NCBI GenBank assembly: GCA_039184055.1
Contig: JBCDBH010000172.1
Coordinates: forward strand, 1-12,041
Reading direction: 5' to 3'
Source of the DNA: JBCDBH01 sp039184055
GTDB taxonomy: Bacteria; Acidobacteriota; Thermoanaerobaculia; Multivoradales; J023
DNA length: 12,041 nucleotides
Below, piece by piece: positions 6,738-12,041 of the stretch. Each line of letters starts with the position of its first letter. Within the stretch, counting starts at the first letter, position 1. Made by a program: the position numbers and the translations under genes. The notes under the pieces were generated by a model, which saw only the letters and a list, made by a program, of their open reading frames with translations, did not search any database and was not told where the DNA came from.

Positions 6738-6742
6738 AGAGG
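6738..6742 (+). promoter_or_regulatory. Ribosome binding site of the SDR gene
   Basis: AGAGG lies 6 nt before the ATG at 6749. It fixes the start there rather than at the in-frame ATG at 6683, which overlaps the symporter gene and would add 22 residues unlike the family. Confidence 0.6.
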
Positions 6743-6748
6743 TACATC

Positions 6749-7561
6749 ATGACTTCACTCAATCTCAAGCGCGTGCTCATCACAGGTGGTGCAAGCGGAA
6801 TCGGCCGTGCGCTGGCTCTCGCGTTCTCCCAGGGTGGTGCTGAAATCGTGCTCACCGATATCGATGAACAAGCTCTCGAAGCGACCAGCGAAGAGATTCG
6901 CTCGCGCGATGGCCGCTGTCGTGCCTATCGCCTCGATGTCACGAATCATCGTCAGATCCAGGAGGTTCGTGAACGGCTGCACGCTGAAGCCGGGAGCATC
7001 GACATCCTGATCAACAACGCGGGTATCGTCTACGGCGGTCCGTTCGACGAGGTTCCACTCGACAAACACCTGCGCACCTACGAAATCAACACCATGGGCT
7101 TGGTGGCGGCGACCCATGTGTTTTTCCCCGACGTCATCGCGTCACCAGCGGGGCATTTCGTATTCATCGCCAGCGCTTCTGGGTTCGTGGGGCTGCCGAA
7201 CGGTACGAGCTATGCCTCGAGCAAATGGGCGGCGATCGGCTTCGCGGAATCGATTCGCGCCGAGTTGACGCACCGGAAGCTCGATCACGTCCACGTCACG
7301 ACGGTTTGTCCGAGCTATGTCGATACGGGTTTGTTCGATGGCGTGAAGCCCCCCAAGACCACGCGTCTGCTGACGCCCGACGAGGTGGCTGGGAAAGTTG
7401 TCGCGGCGGTCGAGCGCAACAAGGTGTGGGTCATGGAGCCGTGGATCGTCAAGCTGACCCCGGTGCTCAAACATGCCCTACCCGATGTCGTCGGTGACAC
7501 GCTCGCGGACGTGCTCGGTGCCAATGCCAGTATGGATACATGGCGTGGCCATGACGCATGA
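6749..7561 (+). CDS. Short-chain dehydrogenase/reductase (classical SDR)
   Basis: An NAD(P)-dependent oxidoreductase of 270 residues with a Rossmann fold. The cofactor motif TGGASGIG is at 12-19. The acidic residue ending the second beta strand (Asp37 in TDID) suggests NAD(H) rather than NADP(H). Further motifs are Asp63 in RLDV, NNAG (89-92), Asn114, and the catalytic Ser142, Tyr155 and Lys159. The TVCPSYVDTGLF segment and the basic/hydrophobic C-terminal part recall SDR16C-type retinol/steroid/fatty-alcohol dehydrogenases, suggesting a lipophilic substrate; that is a weak inference. The start at 6749 is supported by AGAGG at 6738-6742. It follows the symporter by 58 nt and its last 11 nt overlap the TraB-family gene, so those two are probably translated together. 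Confidence 0.9.
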   Translation: MTSLNLKRVLITGGASGIGRALALAFSQGGAEIVLTDIDEQALEATSEEIRSRDGRCRAYRLDVTNHRQIQEVRERLHAEAGSIDILINNAGIVYGGPFDEVPLDKHLRTYEINTMGLVAATHVFFPDVIASPAGHFVFIASASGFVGLPNGTSYASSKWAAIGFAESIRAELTHRKLDHVHVTTVCPSYVDTGLFDGVKPPKTTRLLTPDEVAGKVVAAVERNKVWVMEPWIVKLTPVLKHALPDVVGDTLADVLGANASMDTWRGHDA

Positions 7562-8801
7562 CGGTGTGGTGACCGGCGAGCTCGATGCCGAGCTGGTCGG
7601 TGAGGTTCTCGACGTAGCGGAAGATCAGCTGAGCGACTACCCACCCGAAGTCCAGATCGTCGAACAAAACGGTCGACGTCTCGTCCTCGTGGGCACGGCT
7701 CACGTGTCGCAGGAATCGGTCGAGCTCGTCCGGCGAGTCATCGAGCGCGAGCAACCCGATGCGGTATGTGTCGAGCTGGATCAGCAACGCTATCAGGCTC
7801 TCGCCGAGCAGCGGAAATGGGAGTCGCTGGATGTCAAAGAGATCATCCGCCGCAAGCAGCTGACCACCCTTCTCGTCAATCTCCTCCTGGCGGCCTATCA
7901 GCGCCGGCTCGGGCACGAGCTGGGAGTCGAGCCAGGGCGTGAGTTGCTCGAAGCGACCAAGGTCGCCGACGAGCTCGGCGTGCCGGTGGTGCTCTGTGAT
8001 CGCGACGTGCGGATCACGCTGCGGCGAGCCGTTCGCAAGACGCCCTTCTTCCGGCGTATCTGGCTGCTCGCCACCCTGATCGCCGCGCTCTTCGAAAAAC
8101 CCGACTTGACCGAAGAGCAGCTCGAAGAGCTCAAACAACAGGACGTTCTCAACGAGCTGATGGCCGAGCTGGGTCGCTTCATGCCTCAGCTCAAAACGAC
8201 GTTGATCGACGAGCGGGATAGCTACCTCGCCACCAAGATCCTACGAGCGAAGGGTGACAACCTGGTCGCGGTCGTCGGTGCGGGTCACCTCAAGGGTATG
8301 CGGGAACGGATCGAAGCTGGCGAAGAGGCCGATCTGCCGAGCCTGGAGGTCATTCCACCAGCCTCGAAGATGTGGAAGGTCTTTCTCTGGTTGATCCCCA
8401 CGCTCATTCTCGGGTCGATTGCGTGGATCGGCTACACCCAGGGTACGGACGCCGCGGGCGCCAACATTTCCTTCTGGATTCTCGCCAACGGTATTCCGGC
8501 GGCGATCGGTGCGATCCTCGCGCTTTCCCACCCGCTGACCATCCTGACCGCGTTTCTCGCTTCTCCACTCACCAGCCTGACGCCGCTGATCGGAGCGAGC
8601 TACGTCTGTGCGTTTGTCCAGGTCTATATGCGACCGCCGACCGTGGGTGAGCTGCGCCACGTCGGTCAGGACATCGGCAAGATCCACAAATGGTGGAGCA
8701 ACCGCCTGCTCAAGGTATTCCTTGCCTTCCTCTTGCCGGGTCTCGGAAGCACGATCGGTTCGTGGGTCGGCGCGGTAGGGATCTTCAAGAACTTGTTCTG
8801 A
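7551..8801 (+). CDS. TraB-family protein with C-terminal membrane domain
   Basis: A TraB/PrgY-type protein of 416 residues; the family is related to Tiki and GumN and is proposed to hold a metal-dependent hydrolase site. Family motifs are GTAHVSQESV (48-57; His51), CVELD (73-77), CDRDVRITL (149-157), ERDSYLATKI (221-230) and VVGAGHLKGM (241-250; His246). After about 273 come hydrophobic segments at about 275-294, 307-325, 329-358 and 386-411, so the catalytic part is membrane-tethered. The name comes from enterococcal pheromone shutdown, but in other bacteria the role is unknown and no pheromone or conjugation gene is near. I take the ATG at 7551, which overlaps the dehydrogenase by 11 nt. 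GTG codons at 7566 and 7569 are alternatives, and no strong ribosome binding site decides. Confidence 0.88.
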   Translation: MTHDGVVTGELDAELVGEVLDVAEDQLSDYPPEVQIVEQNGRRLVLVGTAHVSQESVELVRRVIEREQPDAVCVELDQQRYQALAEQRKWESLDVKEIIRRKQLTTLLVNLLLAAYQRRLGHELGVEPGRELLEATKVADELGVPVVLCDRDVRITLRRAVRKTPFFRRIWLLATLIAALFEKPDLTEEQLEELKQQDVLNELMAELGRFMPQLKTTLIDERDSYLATKILRAKGDNLVAVVGAGHLKGMRERIEAGEEADLPSLEVIPPASKMWKVFLWLIPTLILGSIAWIGYTQGTDAAGANISFWILANGIPAAIGAILALSHPLTILTAFLASPLTSLTPLIGASYVCAFVQVYMRPPTVGELRHVGQDIGKIHKWWSNRLLKVFLAFLLPGLGSTIGSWVGAVGIFKNLF

Positions 8802-8868
8802 TTCCAGCGCCCTCAGACAGTGCCCTATGACGGAGCCTCGTTCGTCCTCGAACAGGGACGCTCGTGAC

Positions 8869-8896
8869 GATTCGACCGTGACAACACGGTCGAATC
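8869..8896. repeat. Perfect 12-bp inverted repeat with 4-nt loop between TraB and VWFA-related genes
   Basis: GATTCGACCGTG (8869-8880) and CACGGTCGAATC (8885-8896) are exact inverted repeats around ACAA. It lies 67 nt after the TraB stop and 32 nt before the preferred start at 8929. It could be a strong RNA hairpin (processing, 3'-end protection, attenuation) or an operator. No T-run follows on either strand, so it is not a standard intrinsic terminator. Confidence 0.6.
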
Positions 8897-8928
8897 ACTC
8901 CGGCATCGATCGTGCTTCACCTGTAGCC

Positions 8929-10128
8929 ATGCCTCGCTTCGCTATCGATTCGCTGGTTGGTGTTCTTCTCTTTGGTCTCGCGATCCATGTGCCCGTCTTC
9001 GCCACCGAGCCCGTCTTCGAGGACGAAGCCACAGTCATCTTGGTCGAGATCCCCGTTCGAGTCATCCATCGCGGTGCAAGCCTGAGTGGCCTGACCGTCG
9101 ACGACTTCGTGCTCTACGATCGTGGTCGCGAACGTCCGATCGCCACCTTTCGAGCTATCGACAGCCAGGCTGACGTACCGGATGCCGATCATCGCCAGCG
9201 AGAGGACGCTCGCGTGAGCGTGCCCCCGATCGACTCGACTTTCATCGATGTCGACGCGACGCGGCATCATCTCTTCCTTTTCGATCTCGCCTACGCCGGT
9301 GACGGTGGGCATGCGCGAGCTGTCGAAGCGAGTCGCGAGCTCGTGGCCGCCATGGCGCCTGGAGATAGCGCGGCGATCTCGTTCTTTAGCGCTCTCCGTG
9401 GGTTTCGAGTCTTGGTGGATTTCACCTCGGATCAGACGAGTCTCGACACCGGCATCGATATCGTCGAGGCCTTGTTGCATCGAGACGTCTCGCTCGCGGC
9501 AGAACATGGATCGAGTCGTACCGCCGAATCAACACGTAGCTCGGCACCCTTGGCGACCCTCGATGAGATCCAAGCCGAGGCGGGAATCTTGGTGCGCAAC
9601 GATCCGTGGTGGCCACACAAGAGCGTCATCCGTTCGTTCGCTGCCGGCCTCGAGAACATCGACACGTGGGCACCCGATATCGCGGGTCAAAAGCACCTCA
9701 TCCTCTATTCGTCGGGATTTCCGCAGCGTTTCTTGAGCGGCAATTGGAGCGCCGACACGCTCGGTGCACTGGAACGAGCCTTCGGTACGCTGCGTCGAGA
9801 CAGCTGGGCGGTTCAGGCAATCAACGTGACACCGCGTCGCAGGAAAGGCGTCGAGAGTCTCTTCTACCTGGCTGTCGAGACCGGGGGCGAGTCGTATGAG
9901 AACTACAACGACGTCAGCGAGGCCGTGGCGAAGATGCTCGACAAGACCCGCTACACCTATCTCATCGGGTTCTACGCCGACGAACTCGGCACTGCTGGAG
10001 CTCTCCACAAGATCGATGTCGATTTGGTCGACGGCCCGAACGGAGCTCGCGTGCTTCATCGACGCGGGTACTACGCGCCCGAACCGCAAGTCGAGAATCC
10101 GCCACGAATCGAGCGGAGCGATTCTTGA
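8929..10128 (+). CDS. Secreted VWFA-related domain protein with degenerate MIDAS
   Basis: A 399-residue exported protein of the VWFA-related type common in Acidobacteriota; no biochemical role is established. From the ATG at 8929 it has a signal peptide (hydrophobic about 8-24, cleavage near Ala25). A family-typical beta-rich opening follows (ILVEIPVRVIHRGA...LTVDDFVLYDRG), then the VWA-like core from about 113 and the closing YLIGFYADE...IDVDL...RRGYYAPEP. The metal site looks lost: the position expected to be DxSxS reads DLAYA (Asp119, Ala121, Ala123), and the later SDG-like position reads SSGFP. An in-frame ATG at 8827 would add 34 polar residues before the signal peptide and put the perfect hairpin inside the coding sequence, so 8929 is preferred. 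Neither start has a good ribosome binding site. The radical SAM gene follows after 24 nt. Confidence 0.8.
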   Translation: MPRFAIDSLVGVLLFGLAIHVPVFATEPVFEDEATVILVEIPVRVIHRGASLSGLTVDDFVLYDRGRERPIATFRAIDSQADVPDADHRQREDARVSVPPIDSTFIDVDATRHHLFLFDLAYAGDGGHARAVEASRELVAAMAPGDSAAISFFSALRGFRVLVDFTSDQTSLDTGIDIVEALLHRDVSLAAEHGSSRTAESTRSSAPLATLDEIQAEAGILVRNDPWWPHKSVIRSFAAGLENIDTWAPDIAGQKHLILYSSGFPQRFLSGNWSADTLGALERAFGTLRRDSWAVQAINVTPRRRKGVESLFYLAVETGGESYENYNDVSEAVAKMLDKTRYTYLIGFYADELGTAGALHKIDVDLVDGPNGARVLHRRGYYAPEPQVENPPRIERSDS

Positions 10129-10152
10129 GTCGATGGTACCGTTGACGGCACG

Positions 10153-11547
10153 GTGCTGAATCTTCTATCCGCTCTCCTCCATCCCATTCCCGCTGAGAAG
10201 CGTGATCTCTTGGCGGCACGCTGGCGCTCCCTACCTGCCGAGCTCCGTACGGATCGACAACTGGTCGGCCGGCAAGTCGTCCATTGCGCCTATACGCTCG
10301 GGGCGTCGTATTGCTCCTTTGGTTGCACGCACTGCTACTTGCCCAAGACGGCCAATCGAGTGCCGATCCCCTCCTTCGACGAGATGAAGGCGCAGATCGA
10401 CGCCAACCGGCGTTTTGTGGGGCCGCTGGGTGGGTTGCAGTTGACCGGTGGGGATCTCGTCGATGCCTATTGGCGCTTCGGGCGTGCCGACGAGCTTGTC
10501 CAGATCGTGCGTTATGCCAACGATGCGGGCACCGTGCCGATGCTCATGACCCACGGCCAGGTTCTGCTCGAGCATCCCGACTATTTCGTCCGGTTGGTGC
10601 GCGACGGTGGCCTGCGGAAGATCGCCATTCATATCGACATCACTCAGGCCGGTCGTCCTGGCTATCCGATCAAATCGCTCCAGAGCGAGCGCGATCTATC
10701 GCCGCTTCGTGATGCCTTTGTCGATCTCATTCACGATGTGGTGCGACGGTCGCGATGCCGATTCGCGGCGGCGATGACCCTGACGGTCACGGAGCGAAAT
10801 ATCACTTCGGTTGGTGACGTGATGCGCTGGCTGGTCGCGGATCCGCGCCGACTACAGGCGTTTCGCATGATCAGCCTGCAGCCCGAAGCCGATGTCGGTC
10901 GGACCCGCTTCTCCACCGAACCCGTGACTCCGGCACATACCTGGGCGGAGGTCGGCCGAGGGCTCGGATTGACCTTACCGAACGACAATCTCCATTTTGG
11001 CGATCCAGCCTGCAACGCCATGACCATTGTCGGGATCGATACGCGCACCGGTGATGCAGTTGACTTGATCCCGAACGATGAGCAAAGTCGTCGCGTGTGG
11101 AATCGCATGCTCGACCGATTCGGCGGTGTCGGAAGCTGGGGGGAACGTAATGGCGAAGCGGTGTTAAGGCGTTTGTCTTTGTTGCTGCGCGATCCAGGTC
11201 TGAGTGTCGACCTCGTCCGGCATGTCCTAGCGCGGTTGCGAGCCGCCGACATGTGGCCGGGAGCGATCGGCTCGATACTCCGTGGTCGATTCAGGCCACT
11301 TACGGTCGTCATGCACAACTTCATGAGTGAAGCGGAAGCGAACAGCGGCAGCCCAGAGGTCGAGCGTCGCCTTGCCGCTTGTTCTTTCAAGGGAGCCGTC
11401 CGTCGTGAGAACGGCTGGGAAGCCGTTCCCATGTGTGCCATGAACAGTCGCGAGCGCGAGGGGCTCTATGCGCGTGCGATCGCTTCGGCGTCCGAGCCTT
11501 CCTCAACACCTTCTGGAAAGAGCTCGGCGATCAACACCGTGGCATAG
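10153..11547 (+). CDS. Radical SAM protein of unknown substrate
   Basis: A radical S-adenosylmethionine enzyme of 464 residues. CSFGCTHC (Cys54, Cys58, Cys61) is the CxxxCxxC motif that holds the 4Fe-4S cluster, and LTGGD (97-101) fits the SAM-binding GGE-type motif. The C-terminal half is not one I recognise: Cys287 in GDPACNAM, then HNFMSEAEAN (388-397), Cys410 in CSFKGAVRR and Cys428 in PMCAMN. These Cys could bind an auxiliary cluster, but the spacing does not fit a standard SPASM domain. The start is GTG at 10153, the only normal start after the in-frame TGA of the preceding gene; its ribosome binding site is weak. It lies 24 nt after the VWFA-related gene, so the two are probably one transcript. 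The last 82 nt overlap the convergent truD gene. Peptide, cofactor or lipid modification are all possible. Confidence 0.85.
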   Translation: MLNLLSALLHPIPAEKRDLLAARWRSLPAELRTDRQLVGRQVVHCAYTLGASYCSFGCTHCYLPKTANRVPIPSFDEMKAQIDANRRFVGPLGGLQLTGGDLVDAYWRFGRADELVQIVRYANDAGTVPMLMTHGQVLLEHPDYFVRLVRDGGLRKIAIHIDITQAGRPGYPIKSLQSERDLSPLRDAFVDLIHDVVRRSRCRFAAAMTLTVTERNITSVGDVMRWLVADPRRLQAFRMISLQPEADVGRTRFSTEPVTPAHTWAEVGRGLGLTLPNDNLHFGDPACNAMTIVGIDTRTGDAVDLIPNDEQSRRVWNRMLDRFGGVGSWGERNGEAVLRRLSLLLRDPGLSVDLVRHVLARLRAADMWPGAIGSILRGRFRPLTVVMHNFMSEAEANSGSPEVERRLAACSFKGAVRRENGWEAVPMCAMNSREREGLYARAIASASEPSSTPSGKSSAINTVA

Positions 11548-12041
11548 CTCCCCGCGGGAAGCTGAAACCGCAGGGCGAGCGTTTCCGAGGCCTCATCCCA
11601 ATCGTGTTGGGGCTCCGTGACCTTGGCGCGTAAGCACCGACGGCTTCCATAGACCCTCATATTGCGCGGCGCGCGGATACGAGGATCGTCGAGTAGAAAG
11701 GCTGCCAGCGCCTCACGTTCGAGATCTCGCACCGTTCCTCGAGGCCAGGTCATTTTCGTTCCGAAGATCGGTCCGGTCGGTGAGATCGCGAAGCTTTCGA
11801 GGTCGGCCGCGAACCGCGCCGGGTCGTCCACGTGTTCGAGCTCTCCAGTCGCGTGCTTGAGTACGAGATCACCCGGCATCAGCTCATGACAGCCCACCGG
11901 TCGACGGTCGACGACCTCGTTGAAGACAGCGGCTTGCAGGGCGGAGATCATCAGCTCGGCGCGTTTTCGAGGCATGCGCATGCGCCCGCGACGCAGAATC
12001 TCCGCGCCTTGCTCGGCGTTGTCGCCTCGCCGCCCGAAGCG
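11466..12041 (-). CDS. truD: tRNA pseudouridine(13) synthase TruD, C-terminal part (5' end outside window)
   Basis: TruD converts uridine 13 of tRNA to pseudouridine in the cytoplasm. The 191 residues seen begin inside the family motif RFGRRGDNAEQG. They continue with LMISALQAAVFNEVVDRRP, MPGDLVLKHATGE, GPIFGTKM, EREALAAF, a GSRRCLRAKV block and the near-terminal LRFQLPAGSYATVLIAELF, all in the expected TruD order. The catalytic Asp lies further N-terminal and is outside the window. The frame is open to the right edge, so the gene starts beyond 12041. After the conserved end there is a short acidic extension (PEGVEEGSDAEAIARA). The final 26 codons or so overlap the 3' end of the radical SAM gene on the other strand, with no room for a terminator between them. 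Confidence 0.92.
   Translation of the reverse strand, partial: RFGRRGDNAEQGAEILRRGRMRMPRKRAELMISALQAAVFNEVVDRRPVGCHELMPGDLVLKHATGELEHVDDPARFAADLESFAISPTGPIFGTKMTWPRGTVRDLEREALAAFLLDDPRIRAPRNMRVYGSRRCLRAKVTEPQHDWDEASETLALRFQLPAGSYATVLIAELFPEGVEEGSDAEAIARA

Noticed and set aside
6734..6742. CCTC/GAGG pairing that might hide the SDR ribosome binding site
   Set aside because: The arms are separated by one base, too tight for a hairpin; the usable stem is only 3 bp.
8840..8853. Small GTTCG/CGAAC inverted repeat with a 4-nt loop
   Set aside because: A 5-bp stem is expected often by chance in this composition.
11546..11563. Near-palindrome AGCT-CCCGCGGG-AGCT with one mismatched pair at the end of the radical SAM gene
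   Set aside because: It falls in the codons of the conserved TruD LPAGSY motif, so the protein sequence explains it, and no T-run follows on either strand.
1..12041. CRISPR arrays, tRNA genes, insertion sequences, phage or toxin-antitoxin genes
   Set aside because: I saw no regularly spaced direct repeats, cloverleaf-like sequence, transposase or integrase motif, or small paired genes; the window looks like ordinary chromosomal backbone.

Overview
The window is a densely coded, GC-rich stretch of bacterial chromosome. It holds eleven genes, two of them cut by the window edges, and has no stretch over 300 bases without a gene. I see no tRNA, rRNA, CRISPR array, insertion sequence, integrase or phage gene. 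A PEGA-like transmembrane Ser/Thr kinase, a secreted TPR/coiled-coil protein and a VWFA-related secreted protein together suggest an Acidobacteriota-type bacterium. Myxococcota or a related high-GC Gram-negative phylum is also possible. The taxonomic call is an inference, not a match.

Left part (1-1042, + strand): the C-terminal half of a PfkB-family, adenosine-kinase-like kinase is followed after 11 nt by an EVE-domain protein. The EVE gene converges on the next gene with only 2 bases between the stop codons.

Minus-strand operon (5250 down to 1045): a transmembrane Ser/Thr protein kinase with a Pro-rich linker and a PEGA-like exported domain, then a secreted TPR/coiled-coil protein of unknown function, then a membrane-anchored alpha/beta hydrolase. 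The kinase and TPR genes share an ATGA stop/start, and the TPR and hydrolase genes overlap by 23 nt, so all three are probably co-transcribed and translationally coupled. This is the best candidate for a little-described system: a kinase whose exported domain could work with an exported TPR protein.

Divergent region (5251-5448): about 200 bases separate the kinase operon from a symporter gene. It holds weak promoter-like sequences in both directions and a small dyad around the symporter-side -10 candidate.

Plus-strand series (5449-11547): a DAACS-type glutamate/aspartate or dicarboxylate symporter, a short-chain dehydrogenase, a membrane-anchored TraB-family protein whose start overlaps the dehydrogenase gene, a secreted VWFA-related protein with a degenerate metal site, and a radical SAM enzyme of unknown substrate. 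Two notable dyads lie in the gaps: a 12-bp palindrome before the dehydrogenase, and a perfect 12-bp stem with a 4-nt loop before the VWFA-related gene.

Right edge (11466-12041, - strand): the C-terminal part of the tRNA pseudouridine synthase TruD. It overlaps the radical SAM gene tail-to-tail by 82 nt.
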